Shown here piece after piece: positions 11,320 through 21,516 of a stretch of DNA of 64,000 nt. Every line of letters starts with the position of its first letter. Positions within the stretch are counted from its first letter, which is position 1. A program made the position numbers and the translations under genes. The stretch is taken from positions 216,001 through 280,000 of the forward strand of contig JAHQIY010000019.1 in NCBI GenBank assembly GCA_019054805.1, in the 5' to 3' direction. This stretch comes from Brachionus manjavacas. Lineage: Eukaryota > Rotifera > Eurotatoria > Ploima > Brachionidae. Below the pieces are notes generated by a model. The model made no database searches and was not told the origin of the DNA. It saw nothing but the letters and a program-made list of their open reading frames with translations.

Positions 11320-12140
11320 TTGGAGTTCTTATGAAAATTATTCGCCTAAATTTACTCGTCATAAATAATTTTCAAGCTAATTCTAAAATTAATTTTAGAA
11401 TGCAATTTAAAATTGTTCAATACAAGCACTAAGGCTTTGATGGAACAAGAAATTGGCGAAGTAGGATTAATTAAGTTTGCATATAAAAAAATTGGTCAAC
11501 AAGAATTTTTAAAATATTTTATTTTTCAAACAAAGTATAAAAACAGATATGTTAATTAAAATTTAAAAAAAAAGAAGATAATATTTAAAATAAATTTTGA
11601 AATATCAACTTGGTAAATTTTGAATTTCTTTTAAGTTTTAGAATTACTCTCTCCATTCTAAAGATGTAATTAATTAAGTCGCTCATTTGGCGTCCAGGTT
11701 TGATTTTATTAATTAATTATTTTCAAATAAACTTTTATTTTGAATTTTATCTTAGGAATTTTGAAATAAAAAGACTCAAAAATGATTCGAATTTGTTTTA
11801 AAAATTATCAGGCAAAATTAAAATTTAAAACTGCTCTTTTTGTAAACGCCAAAAACACTTTTTCTGACAATCTTGTAAAAAAAATTGAAATATCTTAAAT
11901 ACAACTAAATTATAATTAAATAATATGAAATTTTAAATATAAATTTATTTGTATTACTCGACTTTTTACTAAACATTTATTATGTAATAAATATAGATTC
12001 TTTTTTGGCTTTTTAAACTCAAAATTCTTGAGGAAAATATCAAAAATTTAATCCTTTAAAATTCGGATCTTTTCTGATCTTATCTAGTTATTGAAGTATT
12101 TAAACTTGAAAATGAAAAAGATTTTATCACCCAAAGGACA
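11320..12140. other. Intergenic, AUP1 upstream region
   Basis: AT-rich sequence without a coding-looking frame. It should hold the AUP1 promoter. No motif recognised. Confidence 0.35.
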
Positions 12141-12144
12141 CTTT

Positions 12145-12460
12145 GAAGTTTATGATAAATTTTTGATGCTTTAAATGATCAAATTGATTTTTAATCATTA
12201 AATAAATTGTTATTTATTGAAAGAATTAATACATTTTTTAATTTTACATACTTTTTAATATCAAAATGCACAATACAGAGTGCACACCATCTAAACGGTG
12301 CTATTTTAACTGAGTATACTTAGCAGACTTTTACCTTGAGATTTAGCAAAGTATGTTAAATCAAAAAATGTATCTTTGCATTAATTCTTTCAAGAAATAG
12401 CAATTTATTTCATAATTAAAACTTGAGTTGATCATTTTGTGCATCAAATATTGATTTTAC
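12145..12460. repeat. MITE-like element with ~110-bp terminal inverted repeats, copy 1
   Basis: The left arm (about 12150-12262) and the reverse complement of the right arm (about 12340-12460) align through TGATGC, AAATGATCAA, TAAATTG.TATTT.TTGAAAGAATTAAT and TTTAACATACTTT-like blocks. The centre holds AGAGTGCACACCATCTAAACGG. A related copy lies at about 33240-33530. No coding capacity. Confidence 0.65.
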
Positions 12461-13126
12461 ATTTTTTGTGCAATAAAAAATTAAATTCTTTATAAAATTT
12501 CGATTAAAATTTTTTGATTAAAGATCAAAACTTAATATATTTAAGATGCTATTAATTATTTTTTTCTTTAAGGACACATTTAAAAGTAAGATGCCTAATG
12601 AAAGATGAAAGTATTTACGCTTTTAATCACTTTAAAGCGCAAAATTAATTTTGATAATTTTTTTTTAACAAATATTTTAGACATAAATAAATAATAATTT
12701 AAAAAAATTAAATCCTTTGATTTCGAGTTAAATTACTCATCTGGTAAATATTTATCACTCCATAATACTGTCCGCTTTTTGATCAAAGACTATTTTTTTG
12801 TCCCGTTTAAAAATCAAGAAATTATATTTAATTCATTTTTTCTTTAAAGCAGGAAAATTAAATTTTTCAAAATATATACATAAACAATATGCACCCCGAA
12901 GTCAATACCCAATTTAGCAAATGATAAATCTTATCATTGTTCAAAAATTATCTCTCATTTTGGGTCTAAATTTTTCCATTAAAATTGTTTACATCGAAGC
13001 AAAAGCTTAAATTAAAAAAAAGAAAAAAACTATCTTTAATTTCAATTTTGTCTCTCATATGACAATGCTAAATAGATAATTTTTAAATTTAGAATTTGAT
13101 TTGTTTTCTATACAGAGTTTAGACAA
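12461..13126. other. Intergenic, upstream of Rab5
   Basis: AT-rich, no gene seen. A tract ending ttctatacag lies about 13 nt before the Rab5 start and could be a splice acceptor for a 5' UTR exon. Confidence 0.35.
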
Positions 13127-13756
13127 ATGGCTGCGTCCAGGCAATCAAATGTGCCCAATTCGAACAGTATAAACAAGATATGTCAATTTAAAGTTGTTCT
13201 GCTGGGAGAATCGGCAGTCGGAAAGTCCAGCTTGGTAATTCGCTTTGTTAAAAGAGAATTCCACGAGTTTCAAGAGAGTACTATCGGGGCAGCGTTTTTA
13301 ACCCAATCGATGCAAATTGACGACACCACAGTCAAATTTGAGATATGGGACACGGCAGGACAAGAACGCTACCATTCCTTGGCTCCCATGTACTACCGAG
13401 GCGCTCAGGCAGCCTTGATTGTATTCGACATTACATCAAAGGACAGTTTTTTAAAAGCTCAAAATTGGGTTAGAGAGCTAGCAAAACAAGCCAATACTAA
13501 CATTGTGATTGCTCTGGTTGGCAATAAGGTTGATTTGGCGAGTAAACGCGCAGTTGAGTTCAATGAAGCAAAGTTGTATGCTGAACAAAACGGTCTTATT
13601 TTCATGGAGACATCGGCAAAAACAGCTGTTAATGTAGTGGAAATTTTTACGGCCATAGCTACTCGTTTGCCCAGAAATGATAAACAGGCATCTGTCTCTG
13701 ATACAATTAGAGCCGAGAAAGAAACTCTGAAAGAAAAGGGTGGATGCTGCAAATAA
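13127..13756 (+). CDS. RAB5: Rab5 small GTPase
   Basis: Rab5 controls early-endosome fusion and endocytic traffic. The 209-residue protein has the P-loop GESAVGKS, the Rab5-specific switch I stretch [13 protein letters not shown], switch [21 protein letters not shown], the base-recognition motifs NKVD and ETSAK, and a C-terminal GGCCK whose adjacent cysteines are geranylgeranylation sites. It is unusually close to vertebrate RAB5 through the G domain; the C-terminal hypervariable tail is short and different. The gene is intronless, so it could be a retrocopy of an intron-containing Rab5 elsewhere, although other genes here are intronless too. The Gln in DTAGQ is present, so GTPase activity is expected. 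Confidence 0.97.
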   Translation: MAASRQSNVPNSNSINKICQFKVVLLGESAVGKSSLVIRFVKREFHEFQESTIGAAFLTQSMQIDDTTVKFEIWDTAGQERYHSLAPMYYRGAQAALIVFDITSKDSFLKAQNWVRELAKQANTNIVIALVGNKVDLASKRAVEFNEAKLYAEQNGLIFMETSAKTAVNVVEIFTAIATRLPRNDKQASVSDTIRAEKETLKEKGGCCK

Positions 13757-14033
13757 ATATACTCAGAATTTATTGAAAATATGTTCTAGTCCATAAGTTT
13801 GTTTTTATCGTTTTCGCTTAAACTCAGCCATAAATCAAATCGATTTATGCGGTTTTTTTCCAAATATTTTTTTTATCCAAAAACTTGCCATATTTTTTTA
13901 AATTGAAATTTTAGAAAAAAATAATGATATTTTTTAATAAAAGTTTTAAGTCAAAGTGTTTTAATAAAGAGACAATTTTTTTTTCTTAAATAAGTTAAGT
14001 GATATTAAAGCAATACTTTGGATTCTATTTAGT

Positions 14034-14490
14034 CACCCTCCTATTTTTTCATCCGGGCTTGGGACCGGCAAACGGCATAGTTATGACGGCGCCTTCCCCT
14101 AAGAAGCACGTGGGACGTTCATCATAAACAGCGCCACTCATCCGAGCACTAAAGGGCTGCGAACTCGACAACTATTTAGACTAGCTTGGAACCACAAACC
14201 AAGCGACATCTCTCTAAGAGAGAATGTCTTAACTTTAGCGCTTCCAAAGTTACGGCTATCCAAAGAGGGTCAGCTGTAAAACAAGTTCTTGCTCTGCTAA
14301 GATTCTATACTGGGTGTTGGTCGAAGCCAGCGGCACCTCATACGACAAGACTAGGACAAAGACCCGTAGATCTATGTACCCGTAAAACAGCTCTTCTTCA
14401 GATTCGTAGAAGACCACACTGCGTGGCTGCCACCACCCTCCTCTTTTTTCATCCAGGGCTTGGGACCGGCTTACGGCAGAGTTATGGTGT
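14034..14490. repeat. GC-rich insertion with 52-bp direct repeat 400 bp apart
   Basis: Base composition jumps here to far more G/C than the flanks. The block at 14034-14085 recurs at 14434-14486, sharing CACCCTCCT.TTTTTTCATCC, GGGCTTGGGACCGGC and ACGGCA.AGTTATG. The interval has no convincing protein: a 117-residue frame at 14186-14539 runs through it without a known domain. I take it to be a non-autonomous retroelement or one and a bit units of a tandem repeat. I cannot name the family. Confidence 0.6.
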
Positions 14491-14499
14491 ATTTAACGG

Positions 14500-16220
14500 T
14501 CTAATATTTTTGAAATTTTTTGGTTATTTGATATTTTAAACTTAATTTTTTTATTCGAACTATTTTCATTTCCTACTATCATATGAAATGAAAGGTTTTG
14601 AAAGTAATACACATTTTAAATTAGACCGAATATAATAGAGATATAGGTTCTATTTTTTTGTTTTTGAATCAAATCTAACGAGTGATCAAAAATGGTTATC
14701 CAAAATTTCAAATAGCAAAAAGGTTGTGATCTCATTAAGATAAAATGATGAAAATTTAACCGTTAAAATAAAATTTATCTGATTTTCAAAAATGAGTTCT
14801 TTTTAAAAAATCTTCTTTTTTTGTCATGTTCTAGATAAATGAATGACCCATACTCTAAGGCCTTCTTGTCCTCAATAGTAATGGTGTAATAAGTTTATCC
14901 TGACTAAAATGATCTATAATTTATTTTCTTCTGATGTTTTTTGTTGGCAGGATAAAACATAACGTGGTTAGAAAACTCTCAGTCTTGAATATATTTTTTC
15001 ATTTCAAATGATAATAGTATGTTGTTAATTTAAATAGTACAGATGGATGCTAAGCTAATTTGTTGGCAAGAATTCAAAAAAACAGCCAGGAATGACTGAT
15101 AAAGAACGTGATCTTGGAATCGCGATATGCTCACCGAGCATATTACGCCTTGGAATGAGTGTAAAATGCATTACTTGTGGTTCAATGTGTAAATACCCTT
15201 TTTTAGATTACCATATTTTACTGTAAATATGGTAAAATATCGTGAATTTACCATAATTTACGTAAAATATGGTGAATTCAAGGTATTGTAGCAGCACTGT
15301 AATAATTCTATTAATTCATTCTTTTGTTCATAAAATTTTTTAAAATTATCAACAAAATTTTTATATTCTTTCATTTCAATATTCAAATTTGGAAATAAAT
15401 TCCAAGTCTGATCCTGTGGAAAATATCTCAAAAAAAAATTAGAGCTTTATTCAATTGAAATAAAGGCGCCACCCTATTTTAAATAGTAAGAATAAGTTTT
15501 TTTTAATACTTTTTTTAAATTAAATGTGAAGCACTGCCCATTCTCGTATACATATCTTTTAAAATGACGAACGGGTTTTGATTATTTGTCAAATACAACC
15601 ATGTTAAATTTTTTAAAGTAATTTATATATATATTATATTAATTATATTAATAAATTTTTTGTTCAAATTTAAATTAGAAATTTTTTTTATTCGAACATA
15701 TATTCAATTATCTTAAAACTTTAAATATTATTTACAAATATAAAAATAATAGTATAATAATATTATAAGCTATTTTAATGTAACTTAAATTAATTATTAC
15801 TTGAAAAATAACTTTTTAGAATTATTAAATAAAAAGACTATGAAAAAAAGCAATGTTCTTTTAACTTTATTTAATATTATAAACAGTGAAACTTTAATTC
15901 ATTAAAAATAATATTTGCAAAAGTCAAAATTAGCTTTGGACTTTTAAGTAATTTTTTTTCCTTTACCAACTCTAATGAGATGTGGTAAAAGATCAGACGA
16001 CAAAAGATATGTTAGTTCAGATAAGAGGAAAAAGAGACAAATTGAATCTATTACTGAACAAAAAATCAATTATCCATGGATTGGAAACATTTCTCGGCGC
16101 TGAACAACATAGCCTAGACCATCTTATGGCAATGTATAAACTTATCATCAAAGTAAATCAATGAATTAGTAGGAAAAATGAGTGCATAAAATTAATCAGA
16201 TAGGGACTCAACCCTATTCT
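14500..16220. other. Intergenic with decayed repeat fragments
   Basis: A Tc1-like end rich in ATTTACGTAAA motifs lies at about 15195-15302 and ends GCAGCACTG before TA. A 60-residue frame at 15982-16164 (+), and an overlapping frame reading INYPWIGNISRR, look like scraps of a mobile element, but I cannot assign them. Otherwise AT-rich and featureless. Confidence 0.35.
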
Positions 16221-16224
16221 TTAG

Positions 16225-17300
16225 AGCATTGATAAGGTGGACGAAATTTTACAAGGATATAAATCATAATTTTATTTATTTATTAAATTTACTTACTTAT
16301 TTTATTATATTTCCATTTTTACTCGCTCAAATTATCATAATCATGATCAATTGTAATTATCTGAATTGGACCAAACTAATAGACCATAACCCTATGGATT
16401 GCATAATCGAAGCAAAAACTATTACTTTTGATGTGGGTAAGACGAGTCCAGGAGCGCACTAGTTTTTGTCGACACAGAAAAAGATCTGGGAGTCACGTTT
16501 TGTTTTAACTTAAAATTTTCTATTCATATTAAAAATCAAGTGAACAGATCTACAGGAATTCTCGGCCAGTTGAAAAGATCATTTAGATATTGGACCATAG
16601 ATACCTGCAGAACCCTCTATTGTGCCTACGCAAGACCATCTAGAATATGCCGCTGTTGTCTGGTCCACCCCTAGAAAGAAAGACGCAAAGATACTCGAGC
16701 TGGTGCAGAGAAGGGCCACCAAACTGGTGCCCCGCATTAGAAATTGGCGTTATGAAGACCGTCTTGCCGTTCTTTGACTAACTCCTCTTCATGAGCGCCG
16801 TGTTCGTGGAGACCTGATCCAGATGTTCAAACTCACCAAAGGCATCACGAAATCAGCTGGGTGAATCCCTCGGTTCGCACAAGTTCACTATCCCAACCCG
16901 GACACGCCAGAGGTATCAGAGGTCATGCAAGAAGAGTGTCCTGCCAAACCTCCACCAAATGTCTACAACGGGCTAACACATTCACCAACGAGATAGTCAA
17001 CGATTGGAACGCCCTGTCTGATACAGTAACAGATGCCGAGGTCAACAAGTTTAAGAACGTATACGATTTTTTCCGATCTAGTCAACAATCTTGAGCATGA
17101 ACATTTATTTATAAAAATTTCTTTTACAGCTTTTTCTATCTGTAATCTTAGCTCTTATTTTGACCTAAAATTCAATTTCTTTTTTCAGTTTTATTATTAT
17201 TAATCATACATATTACTATTCATAAATTTTCATTTTTATTTTTATTAACATTTTTAAATCTTGTCATCAATTAAACATCGCCAGTTGGCGTTTTTAGCTC
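16225..17300 (+). mobile_element. LINE 3' fragment (reverse-transcriptase C-terminal part)
   Basis: Less AT-rich than its flanks. Fragments in several frames match the LINE post-palm region: a stretch near 16480-16760 reading as EKDLGVTF, GILGQLKRSF and QRRATKLVPRIRNWRYEDRL, then 16790-17090 (RRVRGDLIQMFKLTKG; FTNEIVNDWNALSDTVTDA; NKFKNVYDFF). The copy is broken by stops and small indels. The 3' UTR ends with the hairpin CGCCAGTTGGCG near 17280, which recurs in the 61.5-kb LINE piece. Confidence 0.85.
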
Positions 17301-18828
17301 ATTTCACTTTAGTTCCTTATTATTTTCAACTTGCATTTAAATTTTTTAAAACAAAATAATTAGCGATGTTTTCATGAATAAATTTTTTTTTGTGTTACAG
17401 AATATAGATGATTTTTATAGAATAATATAAAACCGGTTTATCATTAAAATTATTTTTTTTTTTTAGGAATATAATGTGTTTAAAAAATATATTTGGGCTC
17501 ACTTGCTGTGTTTCGAGCAGCAATAAAATATTGTTTTTCTAAATTTTACAAACATGCGTGGGTGCATGATTATGTATTTAAACATAAAAGTTAAAACAAG
17601 AGAATAATTATTTATGAATTGAACTTATTTCCTTTTGGCTTAGACGGCCGTTTCAACTTTAGCCATTTGGCAAATAAACACATTATTCACCAACACTACA
17701 ATGAAGAGAATTGATTAGCTTTAATACATGGGCCTGAGTTTAATTGGATTCGAATTCCAATCTCAAAGGTAAAGAAAATATCTTGAATTAGATTCTCGTG
17801 AATTTTTTTTCAGAAAATTCATTATTTCAGAATGTTCTTATCCGGTTTAATGATGTTCTAAATAAATTATCTTTTTTGTTTCTGAATTATTTATTTATCT
17901 GTGCAAAGTCTTGGTTTTGGACTTTAGCGATTTAAGCCAAGAATTAAATAAAACAATTTAATTTAGTCAAAAGTTTATTAAATGGAATCCCAAGTTATGA
18001 CAATAATGTAGTGGTTTAAATGGTAGTTAGAACATGGGTTCCAGTTGCAGTTAATCTTAAACGTGCAGCTCTAAATACATATGGAGACATGTCAAGACTT
18101 GGGTTTTAAAAATCTGTAAAAAATAAAAATTAAAAATTAAAATAGGCAATCATAGGTGCCAAATACTTAAGTAATTAACATAATTATTCAGTTTTCGTAT
18201 TTGTTCCGGTCAGCGAAGCAACCGCGGACAATCAGTTATTGGTTATTGGAGAGACTAAAATTCGCTGACACAAAGTTTGAACCAGCTGATACATTTTGTT
18301 GAACAAGTTCTAGGCCAAAACAAAATTTTTTTTTTCAATTTGAAATTTTTGTTCTTGTTCTAAAACTTGAAATACCAAAAAAAAAGGTAGAAAAATGCGA
18401 TTTATTTTTTGAAAAATAAAAATTTATTTAAAAAATTTATTCTAGTCTTTTTTTGTTTTTTAACGAAATATAATTCAAATTAGAGTTGTCCTATTGATTA
18501 GATGAGATTGTGTTTTTTTTTTATTTTTTTTCACAAAGACAAAACAAAGCAAAAAATAAGATTCAATCATTTGGCATCAAACGTCATTTGAGATTGTGGT
18601 CACACGTGACTCATGCATTCGTCGGTCTGATCATTTGTATCGCATTCAATTGTTGTTTTCTTCTTGTTTCTTTTTTGGTCGTGTCGTCTATCGACCGTTC
18701 AAATTATATAATACAAATTATGTTCATAGAAAAAGTCCAACAACAAAAAATAGCCGTAAATACGATACAATAAAAAAAATTAAAAAAAAAAAAAGTAAAA
18801 AAATAAAATTGTCTAAACTTGTTTTAAA
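17301..18828. other. Intergenic, downstream of TLCD-like gene
   Basis: No gene seen. Two stretches resemble tRNA-derived promoter pieces (ATTGGATTCGAATTCCAATC near 17740; GTAGTGGTTTAAATGGTAGT near 18010), but no tRNA fold could be assigned. The segment 18560-18720, rich in mixed sequence, is probably 3' UTR of the gene on the minus strand and contains CACGTGACTCAT. Confidence 0.3.
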
Positions 18829-19869
18829 CTAATTTTTCTCGACCAACAAAACAACATTGTGATTGGTGTCGACATGCTTTTCGTCTTGGTCAACAACAGT
18901 CTCCACATTGTGCAAACTAGCAGGCTGCTTTTTCGCCTTGACACACATCAAAATGGCCAAATCCTTCTGAATAATTCGCTTGAACAAAATCACATTAATG
19001 ACTGTCATGATGAGCACAAACGCAATCAGCATGCACAAGTACTGCAGACTAACTCTGTGGCCGTCTATTTTAAAGCTGTACATTATGATGGCCAGTATGC
19101 CGAAGCGAAAGACCACAAAGCTGAGTATGTTAGCCACACAATTGGCGTAGACAATGCACGAGTTTCGCTTGAAAGCGTAGAACTTGAGCAGTTTTCTGGC
19201 GTGCAGAAAAACGCTGTTAAACTCCATGAGCAAGGCGACGACAGTGTAGCCGATGGATATGAGGTTGATCATGTGATAGCCGAACGAGAGCAGCACAATC
19301 CAGTGGTGGACGCACACGACCCATTCGCGCTTCAAGTAGCCGTTGGCGCATATGTCATAGAAGTCGTAGAGAAAGTAGCCGCACGAGAACGCCAGCACCA
19401 GATAGGCGTCCCAGGTGACCGCGTAGAGCAGATCGGCGAACAGTTCGTTGTGGCGAGCGACCAGAATGTACAAGAGCCACACGGAGCACAGGACCGAGTG
19501 GACAAAGCTCACTTGAAGATTGCGATTAGTCCAGATGGTGAAGGCGAGCTTGCCATTGCGCTCCTCCATCTCTTCGCTCTCGTCTCTTATTTTGAAGACG
19601 GCGTCGTCTTCTTGCCGCCGCCTCCTCAACACGGCCTGCTCGTACCGCTCAAACGACTTGACCGACAGATCGTAGTGCTTTTTTTTGTCCACCACCGAGT
19701 CCACTATCAAGCTAATCAAGTAGAAGACTATGGAGAACATGAGGATGAGACAAATGACGATCAGATTGCGGTAGCTCAGCTGGTTTAGGTAGTCGTGCAC
19801 AGAGCTCGAGTAGGACAGCAGCAGTGAGTCGTTGGGAGCGACGAGCAATGGCACATCTTCTATTTTCAT
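18829..19869 (-). CDS. TLC-domain protein, TLCD1/TLCD2-like
   Basis: TLCD1/2 proteins (FLD-1 in nematodes) are plasma-membrane proteins that limit polyunsaturated phospholipid content and so membrane fluidity. The intronless frame codes 346 residues, longer than the roughly 250-residue vertebrate proteins because of an N-terminal extension. An extra membrane segment lies at about 34-58, followed by a basic/acidic linker (VLRRRRQEDDAVFKIRDESEEMEER). The TLC core follows with NRNLQVSFVHSVLCSVWLLY, SCGYFLYDFYDI, VCVHHWIVLLSFGYHM and GYTVVALLMEFNSVFLHARK, all family hallmarks, and three more hydrophobic segments. The gene is markedly more GC-rich than its surroundings, which explains the long open antisense frame. 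Assignment to TLCD1/2 rather than another TLC subfamily rests on SFVHS and EFNSVFLHAR. Confidence 0.85.
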   Translation of the reverse strand: MKIEDVPLLVAPNDSLLLSYSSSVHDYLNQLSYRNLIVICLILMFSIVFYLISLIVDSVVDKKKHYDLSVKSFERYEQAVLRRRRQEDDAVFKIRDESEEMEERNGKLAFTIWTNRNLQVSFVHSVLCSVWLLYILVARHNELFADLLYAVTWDAYLVLAFSCGYFLYDFYDICANGYLKREWVVCVHHWIVLLSFGYHMINLISIGYTVVALLMEFNSVFLHARKLLKFYAFKRNSCIVYANCVANILSFVVFRFGILAIIMYSFKIDGHRVSLQYLCMLIAFVLIMTVINVILFKRIIQKDLAILMCVKAKKQPASLHNVETVVDQDEKHVDTNHNVVLLVEKN

Positions 19870-20640
19870 GTTCAGATCTTCTCTTTGTTTAGTTGTCTTT
19901 TTTTTTTTTCTTGTTTCTGTTGTTGTTTCTGTTTATGTTGTTGTATCTGTGTTGAACAAAGAGAAAAACAACCAAAATGCAATATCTAAAAAATCGAATG
20001 ATTATTTGTTTGTTTAGAAAATGATTGCTGCATATTTAGATTGCAGTGTGGATGCGGCGGCAACAAACGAACACAAATTGTGTTTTTGATTATCACTCGA
20101 TGGCGTTATAAATGCTCTATCTAGTCTTATCATTGATTCACAAGTCTAGATGAGTAATTAATTTTTTGGAAAAATAAAAAAAAAAATTTTTCAAATTTTC
20201 TTTTTTTTTGTTAGCCGACATAATGAATAAAAGTTAAATTAGCATTTTTTTTCTCTCTTCAAAGTAACTGCACACGATCAAACAACAACAAAAACAACAA
20301 ACTAGCAATTAGAATTTCTTGGCAACAAAATAAAATCTTGAATTATGATGAAAACACGAAAAGTTAATATTTTCGTCGAATTAATCATAGGAGAAAAAAA
20401 AGAACTAAACCTACTTTTTGTAGTTAAGCTTTCAACCTCTATGCTTTGGTCAAAACAAATAGATAAAATCAAATATGAATTCCAAATTATAAATGATAAT
20501 TTAGAGCTCACATTTTTAAATCGATAGCTCAGCAAAAAATTATTATAATTTTTATGCATTAATAGTCATAAAATAATTGAACTAATTTTTTGTGTGCTAA
20601 GCTAAACACTTTTCGCTATTTTATGCTAAGCTTGTTTTTA
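19870..20640. other. Intergenic, TLCD-like gene upstream region
   Basis: Promoter side of the TLCD-like gene. The part next to the gene (19880-20150) is less AT-rich and contains TTTTTTTTTCTTG tracts and GATGCGGCGGCAAC. No defined motif and no coding frame. Confidence 0.3.
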
Positions 20641-20645
20641 CAGGC

Positions 20646-20807
20646 TTTCCAAGATTGTGGTGTGCATCAGCTCCTCCTGAAAGAGTGTTTAAGGACAAAA
20701 AATGTGCACGATCATCATTTGACAGATCGAAAACCCTAGAGCTTGTGTTCGAACCGCATGCCAACTTAATAGAATGCAAAATAATTATTCCTAAAAATCG
20801 AAAATAA
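20646..20807 (+). pseudogene. hAT-like transposase C-terminal remnant
   Basis: A 53-codon open stretch preceded by a good acceptor-like tract (tttttacag) contains WCASAPPERVFKDKKCARSS followed by LELVFEPHANLIE. This resembles the C-terminal dimerisation region of hAT transposases, where a small-residue/SERVFS block is followed by a region ending LVFLRANL. No other transposase part or terminal repeat is visible, so it is a fossil. Assignment is from motif memory only. Confidence 0.5.
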
Positions 20808-21516
20808 TAAATATTTCATAAAGCCTTTAAAATTGAAAAGATTCTTTAATAAGGATATGAATTATTATCTATATGGGTTGGGGTCTGCATGGCCTGATGA
20901 GAATTTTAATTAAAATTGAGAAAAAAAAATGACTGAATCGAACCGATCATTATAAAGGTCTCAAGTGCTGACTTTAGAAGATAATTTCTGAATGATAAAC
21001 TTTTTAATACAATGATAAAATACAATTCAGCTTTTAACTTTCATGCTTCAAACTATTGCTATTTTAGCTAAGCTCATGTGACCCAATAATTAGGAAATGT
21101 TCAATTACATGAGTTTGAAAAGTATCTAATATTTGCACAAGTTTTACCATTTTTTTTAATGATAAAAATGAGGAAATACTAAAAAAATGCATAAATCTAG
21201 ATAAATTTCTCACTTTTTAAAATGCTTTTATAAAAAAATAAATTATGATATATATAAAAATTAGAATTCTAAATAAAATACCTATGCAACAAAAAAATAA
21301 ACCTAGCCGATTCAAATTAAAAAGTGAATAATATCTGGATTTGGTGAGATTACTATGCACAAACTTAAAATAAATGAGTTTAATTTATTTTTTTTGGCAA
21401 TCTATTTTTTTTTAAACTTTCATTGCGAAGTGTCGTTTATTAAAACAAATAAATAAATTAATTTAAATAAAAATAAAGTAAAATAGGAAAAAAAAATTCG
21501 AAAACTATTTTAAAAT
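20808..21516. other. Intergenic, downstream of calpain
   Basis: AT-rich, no gene or element recognised. The calpain 3' UTR lies at the right edge. Confidence 0.35.

Noticed and set aside
13459..13752. 97-codon frame antisense to Rab5
   Set aside because: Shadow frame; the plus strand codes an unmistakable Rab5.
14186..14539. 117-codon frame in the GC-rich island
   Set aside because: It spans the repeat unit itself and runs into AT-rich flank; no domain. Treated as repeat, not gene.
18859..19788. 309-codon open frame antisense to the TLCD-like gene
   Set aside because: It is the mirror of a GC-richer coding region. It has no domain or membrane pattern, and the opposite strand has clear TLC hallmarks.
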